Below, piece by piece: positions 7,673 to 16,632 of a DNA stretch of 64,000 bases. Every line of letters starts with the position of its first letter. Positions within the stretch are counted from its first letter, which is position 1. The stretch is from JAWXBM01 sp034440115 (GTDB lineage Bacteria; Pseudomonadota; Gammaproteobacteria; Xanthomonadales; SZUA-36), in the NCBI GenBank assembly GCA_034440115.1, contig JAWXBM010000042.1, positions 34,928-98,927 of the forward strand. The letters are read 5' to 3'. Both the position numbers and the translations under genes were made by a program. A model generated the notes under the pieces. It did not search any database. It was given only the letters and a program-made list of their open reading frames with translations, and was not told the DNA's origin.

Positions 7673-8988
7673 TGCCCTCCGCTCACTGAAGACTGTGATT
7701 GGGCCGTACGATCATCGCGACTGAGGATGTGATTGACCTTCTTTTCCGCCCTGCTGAGCGCATCGGCTGCGCTCTTGTGATTGAGCAAGGCACTCTGTAA
7801 TTCCGGATAAAGCGCCTCCTTGATCTCCGCGTCGTTAGCCAACGGCCAGTTGCCCACCAGCGTATTCAGGTGTTCCTGCTGGGTTCTCAGAAGCGGGACG
7901 ACAATCGGCTTGGTCTGGCTGAAATAGTCGAGGATTTTCTCGTTGACAAATCTGTCGCCGGTCAGATTGTTCAGGCTGATTCCGAGCGAGTAGGCTCCTT
8001 CACCTGAGGTTGCGATTTTGATGAAATCCCAGGCAGCTTGCGGGTACTTGCTGTCGGCTGAAATATGCAGTGCGTGTGCATTTGGTGTCGACCAGTTACC
8101 GGGCATCTGAGCGAAGCCAATGGTATTTTCGTTGATCCAGGATGTATTGCTCAACATCCACAACAAGGCAGTGGAGTGAGCCTGCAACATACCGATCTGG
8201 CCAGCGGCAAACATACTGTTGGGCTCCACCCAGCGGCCCGTCCAACTTATATTGCTGATGGCACCGTCCTTTGTTGCCTTGGCCAAGCGCTCGATCAGGG
8301 CAATAGCTTTGGGTGTGTTGAACGCTGCATGTCTCAAGTCGGGGGTCACCAGGTCGATTCCGTTCATGGCAAAAAGCGGCCAGTACAGCCAGTCAAAGTT
8401 GAGCGTCATGAAGCCCGACTTTTCACCTTTGGTCATCTTGTAGGCGTATTCCATTAACTGGTCGAAGGAATTCGGAGGGCTGGTAATGCCCGCTTCCTGA
8501 AACATAAGCTTGTTGTAAAACAGCAGCGTTTTGGTGAAGTACAACGGGATCCCGTAGTTTTGGCCTTCATAAATCCAGGATTGCAGCAATTCGGGGTAAA
8601 AGTTGGCGGTAAATTCCGCATCTTTTTCTAAAAATGGTGTTAAGTCCAGCAACCCGCCCTGCGAAGCATACTGCAACCAGGCACCACCCTGCGTATCGAT
8701 AATGTCCGGTGCCGTTCCGGAAATTACCTGTGTGTGATAAAAGGCCCCCCAGTTGCTTCCTTTTCTGTCGATTTGCTCCACTTCGATGTCCGGGTGAAGC
8801 TTGTGAAATTCCGCAACCCACCGACTAAACCCATCCTTGTAATGCGGCATATTGAAAGTCAGAACGACTATTTTGTTTTGCACTGGCTCAGATTCGTTGC
8901 TGCATCCAGACAGGGCCAAAAGCGTAGAAATCAGCGCTGCGATAACCGTGAAGGCGGCTGACGCGCGAAATGGCATTGGGTTTTGCAT
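7669..8988 (-). CDS. Extracellular sugar-binding lipoprotein of an ABC importer (SBP family 1)
   Basis: About 439 residues from the chosen ATG. The signal has an LSGC lipobox about 29 residues in, so the protein is anchored by lipid in the periplasm. The mature part is a family 1 solute-binding protein (ISGTAPDIIDTQGGAWLQYA; CxxAAWDFIKIATSGEG-like block near the C-terminus). Longer reading frame exists upstream to 9051 but overlaps the NagB-like gene and breaks the signal peptide; an ATG at 8976 is also possible. It delivers substrate to the two permeases immediately downstream. Confidence 0.88.
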   Translation of the reverse strand: MQNPMPFRASAAFTVIAALISTLLALSGCSNESEPVQNKIVVLTFNMPHYKDGFSRWVAEFHKLHPDIEVEQIDRKGSNWGAFYHTQVISGTAPDIIDTQGGAWLQYASQGGLLDLTPFLEKDAEFTANFYPELLQSWIYEGQNYGIPLYFTKTLLFYNKLMFQEAGITSPPNSFDQLMEYAYKMTKGEKSGFMTLNFDWLYWPLFAMNGIDLVTPDLRHAAFNTPKAIALIERLAKATKDGAISNISWTGRWVEPNSMFAAGQIGMLQAHSTALLWMLSNTSWINENTIGFAQMPGNWSTPNAHALHISADSKYPQAAWDFIKIATSGEGAYSLGISLNNLTGDRFVNEKILDYFSQTKPIVVPLLRTQQEHLNTLVGNWPLANDAEIKEALYPELQSALLNHKSAADALSRAEKKVNHILSRDDRTAQSQSSVSGGQ

Positions 8989-9016
8989 CCTAATCAAGAA
9001 TCTTTGATGAAGGCGC

Positions 9017-9859
9017 CTATTTGAGCGCTGGCTCCGGCAGATCCGTGACAAAGTCAGCTACGACAAAGCGGACGTCCCCATGTTCTCTGAGTAGAGAAGC
9101 CGGTACCGCCACGCCAACCGGTCCGTACAGAATTTTTCGAACAATGGCGCATTGCCAGACCCGGTTCATGTATACCCGCACTTTGCGACTCTCCAGCACC
9201 TCCTTCATACCCACGGTGATGGCCAGGGGCGGAATTCGATCGATATTTCCACGCGCCGCAGTCACCGAATTGATCAAACGAGTTTCGCGCGTGAGCTTCA
9301 CGACCCGCGTAGGTAACTGTCTGAATGCATCTGTGGAAATGTCTTCGCCGGGTTCCGGCGGGTCGTTGAATGCAAGATGGCCATTGATTCCGACACCACA
9401 GTAACTGACGTCCACTCCACCCCACCGATCAATAAGCGCTTGTACCTCTTCAGTTCTCGTTGGATGTGGAAAAACGCGATGTTCCAGCCGGGGAGAAAGC
9501 TCTGGGTCCAGCTTGCGATAGAAATGGTCCTCCATGTGCCGCCTAAAACTCAGTGGGTCCTCCATGGATATCCACTCACTGCCGTCCGGAGTCAGATATT
9601 CGTCCATGTTGATGATCACCAGGTCGGACAGACTGATGCGCTTTGCGTTACACGTTTCAGCGACAATGTCGTATTGCCCTACAGGACCCACCGGGAGAAT
9701 GAAGACCACCTTGTCGCGCCCCTTGTCCTTTGCGGTCTGGTAATCGTGGAGAAAATCTGAGGCGAATTTGGTGACAACCTCATCAGAATCCTGCAGCACT
9801 GTAACGGGAATAGGTGAATGCTTGCCCAGTTCCGATTTGGGAATATTTAGGGGGCTCAT
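9017..9859 (-). CDS. NagB-fold protein (amino-sugar-phosphate deaminase/isomerase family) with altered active site
   Basis: 280 residues aligning along its length with glucosamine-6-phosphate deaminase. NMDEY (84-88) keeps the Asp-Glu pair equivalent to Asp72 of E. coli NagB. The GVGNDGH...NEP site reads GVGINGH...NDP, so Asp141 becomes Asn159, His143 stays as His161 and Glu148 becomes Asp166. The lysine equivalent to Lys208 falls near Trp235, and the phosphate loop LPTGGTP reads LPVGPVG (55-61). It is either a divergent deaminase, perhaps for a substrate lacking the 6-phosphate, or a related isomerase. The ATG overlaps the ATPase stop by four bases. Fold certain, reaction uncertain. Confidence 0.8.
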   Translation of the reverse strand: MSPLNIPKSELGKHSPIPVTVLQDSDEVVTKFASDFLHDYQTAKDKGRDKVVFILPVGPVGQYDIVAETCNAKRISLSDLVIINMDEYLTPDGSEWISMEDPLSFRRHMEDHFYRKLDPELSPRLEHRVFPHPTRTEEVQALIDRWGGVDVSYCGVGINGHLAFNDPPEPGEDISTDAFRQLPTRVVKLTRETRLINSVTAARGNIDRIPPLAITVGMKEVLESRKVRVYMNRVWQCAIVRKILYGPVGVAVPASLLREHGDVRFVVADFVTDLPEPALK

Positions 9860-10956
9860 ATCGCTAACTCCGTCACGGGGTCAAATAGGTGCATGTTTGC
9901 CACATTAATGCTCAGTTCAAGGACATCACCCGGCTTCTTATTGGCCAAAGGTGGAAGTCGCGCGATGACCTGCGCGCTTTCAATTTCAAATGAAAAAAGA
10001 GTATCGGAGCCTAGAGGCTCTACCATGCTGATGGTTGCAAGGTAGGTTTGATTTTCATTCACGATTTCGGAATTGCCTGCCAGCGAGAATGATTCAGGGC
10101 GGAGGCCGAGAATCAATTCATGACCAACCACCCCCTCATAGCGACGGGCTTTTTCAGTTGGAACGGAGACTTCAATTTGATCGCTTACCCGCACCATCAG
10201 CCGACCATGTTCCTCAACCAGCGTGCAAGGTAAGAAATTCATTGTTGGTGCACCGATAAAGCCAGCCACGAACATGGAATTTGGATGGTTGTATACCTCA
10301 TAGGGTGTATCCGTCTGAATGATCCTGCCGTCGCGCAAAATGACAATTCGATCGGCAAGCGTCATTGCTTCAATCTGATCATGTGTTACATAAATAATGG
10401 TAGCCGCCAAGGCTTGATGAAGCTTTTTGATCTCAACTCGCATCTGCGTCCGCAATTGAGCATCCAGATTTGACAATGGTTCGTCAAATAGAAACACGTT
10501 TGGATTCCGTACAATAGCGCGCCCCATCGCGACGCGCTGACGCTGGCCGCCAGAAAGTTGTCTCGGCTTGCGATCAAGCAAATCGCTGATGTTCAGAATG
10601 TCTGCGGCAGCTTTTACTTGCTGTGAGATCTGGTCGGCTGGAACTTTCCGCATTTTGAGACAGAATGCCAAATTCTGATAAACAGTGAAATGCGGATAGA
10701 GCGCGTAGTCCTGGAATATCATGGCTACATCTCTGTCCTTGGGGGCCAACTCATTTACAACGATTCCATCTATCAGGATTTCGCCGGAACTGACTTCTTC
10801 CAGACCTGCGATCATTCTTAACAGGGTTGACTTACCGCAACCGGAGGGGCCGACTAGGGCAATGAGTTCTCCATCGGGAATGTCCAGATTGTTGCCATGA
10901 ATGACTTTGGTGTCATCATAGTATTTGACTATGTTTCGTAATTCGACGCGTGCCAT
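9856..10956 (-). CDS. ABC sugar transporter ATPase, MalK/UgpC-type
   Basis: 366 residues. Walker A GPSGCGKST, signature LSGGQRQRVAMGRA and Walker B VFLFDEPLSNLDA are intact, followed by a TOBE domain (about 240-366) as in MalK/UgpC. I start at the ATG at 10956 (MARVELRNIV), where family homology begins; a longer frame to 11052 adds unrelated residues. It powers the importer encoded downstream, while the NagB-fold gene is wedged between it and the rest of the transporter with a four-base overlap. Confidence 0.92.
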   Translation of the reverse strand: MARVELRNIVKYYDDTKVIHGNNLDIPDGELIALVGPSGCGKSTLLRMIAGLEEVSSGEILIDGIVVNELAPKDRDVAMIFQDYALYPHFTVYQNLAFCLKMRKVPADQISQQVKAAADILNISDLLDRKPRQLSGGQRQRVAMGRAIVRNPNVFLFDEPLSNLDAQLRTQMRVEIKKLHQALAATIIYVTHDQIEAMTLADRIVILRDGRIIQTDTPYEVYNHPNSMFVAGFIGAPTMNFLPCTLVEEHGRLMVRVSDQIEVSVPTEKARRYEGVVGHELILGLRPESFSLAGNSEIVNENQTYLATISMVEPLGSDTLFSFEIESAQVIARLPPLANKKPGDVLELSINVANMHLFDPVTELAI

Positions 10957-11098
10957 TTCTAGCAGCTCAGCGCGGTCATGCAGTCCATCGCATGATTTTG
11001 TTCGATAGTGACGCAATAGGTCGAACTGCAACGAAATGATCCTTGCCAACAAAACTCAGCAGATGCACAGACTTTGTACGATTGGCGTAACCAGTCAT

Positions 11099-11914
11099 TC
11101 AACTGTCTGAGTTCGCGGCGCAAGGGGTCATGCGAAATGGGTCATATGTCGAGAAGTCAACGAGAAACGATCTGAATGCATCACTCGAAGTATTAATAAG
11201 CTGACTGCCGAGGGCAGCATCGGCAGATCCCGGGTCTCCGAATGACCCATCTTCAGTCATGGCCGAAAATGGCAAGGCCAGTGAACAGCGCGCCTCAACC
11301 GTGTCGTTCCATTCCTTTTTCTGTGGTGTCGGATTCCTGATCAGATCTGGCCTTGCGGCGTAAATCATGGAAGTCTCAAATTCGCATGCATGAGTCAGTG
11401 ATCGGCCAGAAAATTCCGGGATTTGTTCCCAGCTTTCTCTGGCCAACTGCCAGTAAGACAAGCAGCCGGCAATTACTTTAATTTCATTGAGCTCAACCGC
11501 CAGCTCAGCCAGCGCAGTTTGCATCGGAGCGATATTGCCTCCGTGGGCATTGAACAGCACAATTCGACGATGGCCCTGACTTACAAGACAGCGTACTTGA
11601 GCGATTAACAGTTGGCTGAAAAGCAGCGGCGGAATACTCAATGTTCCGCCAAAAGAAATATGGTGATCGCTTGCACCCACTGCCTGGGTGGGAAGTTGCA
11701 AATAGATACCGGAGTCGGGCGGCTGCTTGTGCAACTCGCGCAAAATGGCTTCGCTGATAATGGTATCTGTTCCCGTGCACAGATGAGGCCCATGCTGTTC
11801 TGTTGCTCCCAAGGGAATGATCACAACAGCCTCGGGAGCAAGGCTTTGAATCTGCGGTGCCGTCAGATCATGCCAATACAAAAACGCAGGGTTTGAAACG
11901 TGCCCAGTAATCAA
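11099..11914 (-). CDS. Creatininase-family amidohydrolase, first gene of the sugar operon
   Basis: 271 residues, no signal peptide. Metal ligands of the creatininase fold are present: GATEQHGPH (Glu39, His41), GTDT (Asp50), NAHGGN and HACEFET. Family members hydrolyse cyclic or linear amides (creatinine, formamidopyrimidines, mycofactocin precursor peptide). As the likely first gene of an amino-sugar operon it may remove an N-acyl group or open an amide of the imported sugar. The start is TTG at 11914 with AAGGA nine bases upstream. A second, exported creatininase-type protein occurs at 27320-29140. Confidence 0.8.
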   Translation of the reverse strand: MITGHVSNPAFLYWHDLTAPQIQSLAPEAVVIIPLGATEQHGPHLCTGTDTIISEAILRELHKQPPDSGIYLQLPTQAVGASDHHISFGGTLSIPPLLFSQLLIAQVRCLVSQGHRRIVLFNAHGGNIAPMQTALAELAVELNEIKVIAGCLSYWQLARESWEQIPEFSGRSLTHACEFETSMIYAARPDLIRNPTPQKKEWNDTVEARCSLALPFSAMTEDGSFGDPGSADAALGSQLINTSSDAFRSFLVDFSTYDPFRMTPCAANSDS

Positions 11915-11960
11915 TGGTTATGTTCCTTCACTTTTGGTCATTCAAATCTCAGCATTCATA

Positions 11961-11989
11961 TTGACATGGATTGTCATAAAGATTAGTAT
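11961..11989 (+). promoter_or_regulatory. Sigma-70 type promoter for the TonB receptor gene, with overlapping inverted repeat
   Basis: TTGACA (11961-11966) and TAGTAT (11984-11989) are 17 bases apart, a near-consensus promoter. The -35 box overlaps an inverted repeat, TGACA-N5-TGTCA (11962-11976), that could bind a regulator of both divergent units. Confidence 0.65.
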
Positions 11990-11997
11990 CGAACAAG

Positions 11998-12009
11998 TGT
12001 AACGTTAAA
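11998..12009. promoter_or_regulatory. LacI-type operator-like site at the TonB gene transcription start
   Basis: TGTAACGTTAAA differs by one base from the perfect palindrome TGTAACGTTACA found at 14762. With a central CG it resembles LacI/GalR-family operators. It begins nine bases after the -10 box, where a repressor would block initiation. No LacI-family gene is in the window. Confidence 0.45.
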
Positions 12010-12070
12010 GCAAGCATTCTCAATGAGGTAATTTCTGTCAGCCTATCCACTGTTACCGGGGACGATGAAC

Positions 12071-14488
12071 ATGTCAAAAAATCTGGTTGATGCTGTCAAA
12101 AAAAATGACGCTGATCATGAGGTCAGTAGTAAATCAACAAGCAGCAGGCTTATCAAGACACTGCTGGCGAGCACCGCGCTTTTTTCAATTGGCAATGCCA
12201 GCGCGGCGACTGACGACAATAGGGCCTTAGAAGATAAACAGCCTTTGCTACTGGCCCAGGCTGACACCAATGCCGCCTCAAAATCGGATTCAAATCAAAA
12301 TGATCTCGAAGAGGTTCTAGTCACAGCTAAAGCCAGGAAGTACCGGCCGGATGATCAGTCAAGTGCCACCGGCCTGAACATGAAGCTAATCGACACGCCG
12401 CAGGCGATTTCGATCCTGACTACGGAAATGCTGGAAGTCGCTGGCTCAAGATCGATTTATGATGCGGTGACCTTGATGCCAGGTGTTGTAGATTCTGGTC
12501 GTGGCTACGGCCGGGATCGCGTATTGATACGCGGCAACACGTCTGCCAATCACAGGGTAAACGGCACGGCAATGCGTACCTTTCGCTCGGTTGAAAGTTA
12601 TATGGTCGAGCGCATCGAAGTCGTTCGCGGCCCTGCAACTGCACTGTATGGTGTCTCGAGTAATTTCGGTGGAGAAATCAACCAGTTGTTGAAGGCGCCG
12701 CAAGAGGAATTTGCGGCTACATTTGGTATTGAAGTCGGTGACTTTGATATGAAGCGGTATACAGCCGATGTGACCGGAGCATTTCCTTCTACCGATGGTC
12801 GCCTTAAAGGCCGGGTTGTTGGCGTATTTGAGAATTCAGGTTCCTGGGTGGATGTCCAACCGAGAAGGGACAACGATTACGGAACGGTCATGGCAGCACT
12901 TTCCTATGATTTCTCCGACAATACTCAGGTTAAATTGACCGGCTACAAGTCGAAAGTAAGTGAAGACCCGTTCGAGGGTGGGTTTATCCGCATGTTACCG
13001 GACCCTGGTTGTACCTCGCGGGACTGCCGCAAACCGGCATTAATCTATGAGGTTCCGCCCGAACGTTGGTATTTCAGTGACCCAAGGCATTCAATGCTTG
13101 ATACCGACTACAAATTTTTCATTGGGGAATTGAATCATCAATTAAGCAACGATTGGGACTTCAAATCGCGACTCAGCTACTCCAAATACGACCAGCAGAT
13201 CAGTTACTTCTATCCGTTTGGCCCTGCCGGTGCCTACGCGCTCGGAGATGATGAGGTTTATCAATACACCTACGATGAGGATGCCGCCGGTTCGGAACTG
13301 TCGTTCAACATGAGCCTGACAGGCGATTTTGAACTGTTCAACAAGCCATGGGAGTTTCATGCAGCATTTGAATATAACGATTCGCTGGACCCAACGGAGT
13401 TAAAGCGACTGAGGTCAATTTATATCGGCAAAATCAATATTTACCAGGGCGGTTTGGGGGTTTTATCCAATGGTACACCCTGGGCACTGCCCGACCGCTC
13501 CACCCTGCCGGTAACCCGGCTCATTCACTCAATAGCAACGACCTACACAGGCAGTGTACAGGTGGTAGCGCATCCCACTGAACACTTGCAGATACTGCTT
13601 GGCGTGCTCACGCAGAAGGAAGATAGTCTGGGAACAGTACGTAGGTTCGGTAACAATCCTTTGCCTGCGCCGATTGTCACCCCGTACAGTTTTACCAAGA
13701 CGGTGCCGCGTTTGGGCATAACTTACGATGTTATCCGCAACCCGGGCGTGTTGACGGACGGAAAGCTGTACTTCAGTTACAGCAACGGATTCAGATCCAA
13801 TGGCGCCTTATTCGATAACAGCGGAAATTTGATTTCCAAGCCGCAGGAAATGGAGCAATGGGAGGTAGGCTTTAAGTTCGAGATGCTGGACGGCCAAATG
13901 GGCGGCAGCATCGCCTGGTTTGACTCGGATATCCAAAATGTGCCGGTCTCGTCATCCTATTTAGGTGGATTCGCAACTTCCGGCTCAACGCTCGAAGGCC
14001 TGCAGGCGACCAAGGGTCTGGAAACGGAAGTGGTTGGGCAAATCTTGCCTGGCTGGAACGTCTCGGCAAACTACACATACATGGATAGCGAGATTTCTGA
14101 TCCAAACTTTGCCTTTACTGCGCAGATCCAGGGCGTACCAGAGCACTCAGCGGCCTTTACGACCTCTTATCAATTCCTCGAAGGTCCTGCAACGGGGCTG
14201 ATTTTAGGCACCAATATCTCCTATGTCGGGGACCGGGAATTTGTCAATGGTCTGAATCGTCAGCCCAGGTTCGGAAGCCTGGTAACGGATGCATTTGCAC
14301 GAATGGACCTTTATGCGTCTTACGATGGCTTTAAGGGAGTGCTGGAAGGGTTCCAGCTTTATTCAAACATCGAAAATATCTTTGACGAAGACTATTTTCA
14401 CACGCCCATCGCAGCTCATCCCGGGTTTAACATCAATCGTGGTACCCCACGACGCTTTACGGTCGGTCTGCGCTACACATTTGATTAA
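12071..14488 (+). CDS. TonB-dependent outer-membrane receptor (siderophore-receptor type)
   Basis: About 805 residues. An extended N-terminal leader with a hydrophobic segment (LIKTLLASTALFSIGNASA) precedes the plug (DTPQAISILTTEML, VLIRGN, IEVVRGPATALYG). A 22-strand-type barrel follows, ending in the aromatic VGLRYTFD signature. The plug is of the siderophore-receptor subtype, but its divergent pairing with the sugar importer operon suggests uptake of a glycan fragment; iron uptake is the alternative. I start at 12071 because GGGGA is eight bases upstream; the ATG at 12065 is only two bases from it. A strong promoter and an operator-like palindrome lie upstream. Confidence 0.88.
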   Translation: MSKNLVDAVKKNDADHEVSSKSTSSRLIKTLLASTALFSIGNASAATDDNRALEDKQPLLLAQADTNAASKSDSNQNDLEEVLVTAKARKYRPDDQSSATGLNMKLIDTPQAISILTTEMLEVAGSRSIYDAVTLMPGVVDSGRGYGRDRVLIRGNTSANHRVNGTAMRTFRSVESYMVERIEVVRGPATALYGVSSNFGGEINQLLKAPQEEFAATFGIEVGDFDMKRYTADVTGAFPSTDGRLKGRVVGVFENSGSWVDVQPRRDNDYGTVMAALSYDFSDNTQVKLTGYKSKVSEDPFEGGFIRMLPDPGCTSRDCRKPALIYEVPPERWYFSDPRHSMLDTDYKFFIGELNHQLSNDWDFKSRLSYSKYDQQISYFYPFGPAGAYALGDDEVYQYTYDEDAAGSELSFNMSLTGDFELFNKPWEFHAAFEYNDSLDPTELKRLRSIYIGKINIYQGGLGVLSNGTPWALPDRSTLPVTRLIHSIATTYTGSVQVVAHPTEHLQILLGVLTQKEDSLGTVRRFGNNPLPAPIVTPYSFTKTVPRLGITYDVIRNPGVLTDGKLYFSYSNGFRSNGALFDNSGNLISKPQEMEQWEVGFKFEMLDGQMGGSIAWFDSDIQNVPVSSSYLGGFATSGSTLEGLQATKGLETEVVGQILPGWNVSANYTYMDSEISDPNFAFTAQIQGVPEHSAAFTTSYQFLEGPATGLILGTNISYVGDREFVNGLNRQPRFGSLVTDAFARMDLYASYDGFKGVLEGFQLYSNIENIFDEDYFHTPIAAHPGFNINRGTPRRFTVGLRYTFD

Positions 14489-14500
14489 GAATCGGTATTA

Positions 14501-14531
14501 CTCCGATGGGGAAATTTATTCCCCATCGGAG
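14501..14531 (+). terminator. Strong hairpin after the TonB receptor gene
   Basis: CTCCGATGGGGAA (14501-14513) is perfectly complementary to TTCCCCATCGGAG (14519-14531) with a five-base loop, 12 bases after the stop. No long T-run follows, so it is terminator-like rather than a textbook intrinsic terminator. Confidence 0.65.
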
Positions 14532-15006
14532 ATTGATTGCGAGCAGTGGGTGTAGTTGCCAAACGAAGCCTGAAGCAAAAGACAGCATGATGTCGTATAG
14601 GCGGACACATGGGAGCTGTATCCACATGTTTGCGGACCACCCAAATTCGGATTATTCAGAATTGCAGCTTGAGCATTCTGTAACGCTAAGGTTATAGCCA
14701 AAAACAAACAATCGCCAAAACGACAGTTTTCCCGAAAGAATTTATTGGTTGTTACTTACCATGTAACGTTACACCAGGAACTCTGGCTGAGATCGGCTGA
14801 CTGCATTGTCTTGAGTTTGATTGGTCATCAACTCGACCCGATAGTCTCGGCATGGCCCAAGCCAGCTTCGTGCCCGCTTTGCGGGTTCACCTTCTCCCCT
14901 TTCTACACACGTGTCATGTCTTCCTTCAATAGTACAAACAGGGCCAAATTACTCGAAGTTTCAGTCTACGCTAATAGTGCGAGCGAGCCATGCTCGCGAC
15001 TGAATC
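14532..15006. other. Intergenic stretch without a convincing gene; contains operator-like palindromes
   Basis: I find no gene here: the small open frames lack ribosome sites and family features. Two sites stand out. TGTAACGTTACA at 14762-14773 is a perfect 12-bp palindrome, and TGTAACGCTA at 14679-14688 is a near copy. Both resemble the site at 11998 beside the TonB promoter. A short GC hairpin (CCCGC-TTT-GCGGG) lies at 14874-14886. Confidence 0.5.
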
Positions 15007-15021
15007 GGCAGCATGGCTGCC
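15007..15021 (-). terminator. GC hairpin after the amidohydrolase gene
   Basis: GGCAGC and GCTGCC pair around a three-base loop ten bases beyond the minus-strand stop at 15032. A second imperfect GCGAGC/GCTCGC hairpin lies about 10-30 bases further on. No T-tract is present. Confidence 0.4.
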
Positions 15022-15031
15022 TCCTGCATCA

Positions 15032-16453
15032 TTAATCGACGGGGTATACCTTTCCATCTTTGATCACCGTGACGATCTTGTGCTGGAGCAAGGTAATATC
15101 CTGCAAAGGATCGCCATCGACAATGATCATGTCGGCAAACTTGCCTTTGGACACGGTGCCGAGATCACGCTCTACACCTTGCATCTGAGCAGGTCGCAGG
15201 GTTGCGCTCTGGATGGTTTCCATCGCTGTCAACCCGGCCTCGTGCAGATTCTCCATTTCCCTGGTCAAGGGGCTATGAAAGTTGAATGGAGCCCCGGCAT
15301 CTGTGCCCGCCACCAGTTGGTCACGGCCTCCCGCTTCGATGAAGGCTTTCAACTTGCGCTTGGCTACCTTGATTCGCTCAGGCGCACCCACACCCCAGGG
15401 TATGGAAGAGGGGTTTTCCCAAGTCTTGCGGAGATGTTCATAAATATCAGCAGGATATTGTGCTGCAAAACGGGGGTGGTCGAGGCTCTCGGGGAAGCCC
15501 AGCATGCGCACGTAGGCGTTCCGCATCTCGATCGTCGGGAGAATGTAAGGCCCGCGCAGGATGTTGGCGCTAGGCCCCGTCGCTGTGGGTCGTGCGCCTC
15601 TGATCATCAGCCGGATATCGTCGTCGCTGTAATTGGACAATGCATCGGCAGTAAAGACGTGATGTAGCCGGTCGACGCCAGCTTCGATAGCGGTCTTGTA
15701 AGCATTGATGTGGCGGACGTCCGCATCGACGCCTAATCCTGCATCGTGCGCCGTCTGTGTGACGGCTTCCAGAATATCCCTGTCCCAGAATCCGTAGACC
15801 TTGATCTGGTCAACTCCGAGTGCAATAACTTTTTGCGTCGAGCCACGTGCCGTTTCGACGGAATTGACAAGGTACTCTGTGTCGCCCGAGGTTTTACCCG
15901 GGGTACTTTGCCGGAGAATCGGACCGGCGAGGAACAGGCGCGGCCCCATTACGGCGCCAGACTCGATCTGCTTCTTCAGTTCAAGTTGTTGCTCGACCGG
16001 ACCGCCGGTGTCGCGAAACGTTGTGATTCCCGACAACAGGCTGATTTTCGCCACTGCCGCCATGACGTCCGGTGCACGGGAAAGGAATTCCGTTGGAAAC
16101 CTGTCCGGGTCTCCTTCCGCCACGTGAAACAGGTGACCGTGGGATTCCCACAATCCTGGCATCACTGTCTTGCCGTTGCTGTCGATCACTTCCGCGGTGG
16201 ATGGAACAGCGAGAATTCCTACCTGCCCCACTGCCACGATTCGGTTGTTGCTGACCAGGACTACCGAGTTTTGCAGCGGCATCCCCCCAAAGCCGTCAAT
16301 GAGCATGCCACCGACTATCGCGAGATCAATAGGTTCATTTACTGCGGTTTCACGGTTTGCCTGGTTTTCCTGTGCCTTGCTGGCAGCAGGTACCGTGACG
16401 CAAAGTAAAAACAAGGCGGTAGCCAGAACCTGTAGTTTCATCGGCCATTTCAT
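15032..16453 (-). CDS. Exported metal-dependent amidohydrolase (imidazolonepropionase/prolidase-like)
   Basis: 473 residues with a signal peptide (cleavage near VPAASKAQ). The amidohydrolase barrel is marked by GLWESHGHLFHV (the HxH metal pair), a lysine in DQIKVYG that may be the carboxylated bridging residue, later histidines around DVRHINAY and DRLHHV, and the catalytic Asp in VAGTDAG. The C-terminal ADMIIVDGDPL block is typical of the imidazolonase/Xaa-Pro dipeptidase branch. A closely similar paralogue lies at 17720-19132, with a metallo-beta-lactamase-fold gene between. AGGA nine bases upstream supports the ATG. Substrate unknown; an amide or dipeptide is likely. Confidence 0.85.
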   Translation of the reverse strand: MKWPMKLQVLATALFLLCVTVPAASKAQENQANRETAVNEPIDLAIVGGMLIDGFGGMPLQNSVVLVSNNRIVAVGQVGILAVPSTAEVIDSNGKTVMPGLWESHGHLFHVAEGDPDRFPTEFLSRAPDVMAAVAKISLLSGITTFRDTGGPVEQQLELKKQIESGAVMGPRLFLAGPILRQSTPGKTSGDTEYLVNSVETARGSTQKVIALGVDQIKVYGFWDRDILEAVTQTAHDAGLGVDADVRHINAYKTAIEAGVDRLHHVFTADALSNYSDDDIRLMIRGARPTATGPSANILRGPYILPTIEMRNAYVRMLGFPESLDHPRFAAQYPADIYEHLRKTWENPSSIPWGVGAPERIKVAKRKLKAFIEAGGRDQLVAGTDAGAPFNFHSPLTREMENLHEAGLTAMETIQSATLRPAQMQGVERDLGTVSKGKFADMIIVDGDPLQDITLLQHKIVTVIKDGKVYPVD

Positions 16454-16632
16454 CGAGTTTGTTCCTCATTCAGCAATATAAGACCAGATTACATCAGCTC
16501 ACGGTCCTGGCAATCACAGGGTTTGCGCCGGCGCGTTGCGCTTAGTGCAATAAACACCCTCGCGTTTTGTATTGAACTCGCGATGTGCCACGATAAACTA
16601 AGGTTTCCGTATCGGCGAACAGGATGGCGATC

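Noticed and set aside
14745..15035. Small open frame in the intergenic stretch after the TonB receptor
   Set aside because: No ribosome site, no family features, and it overlaps the amidohydrolase stop.
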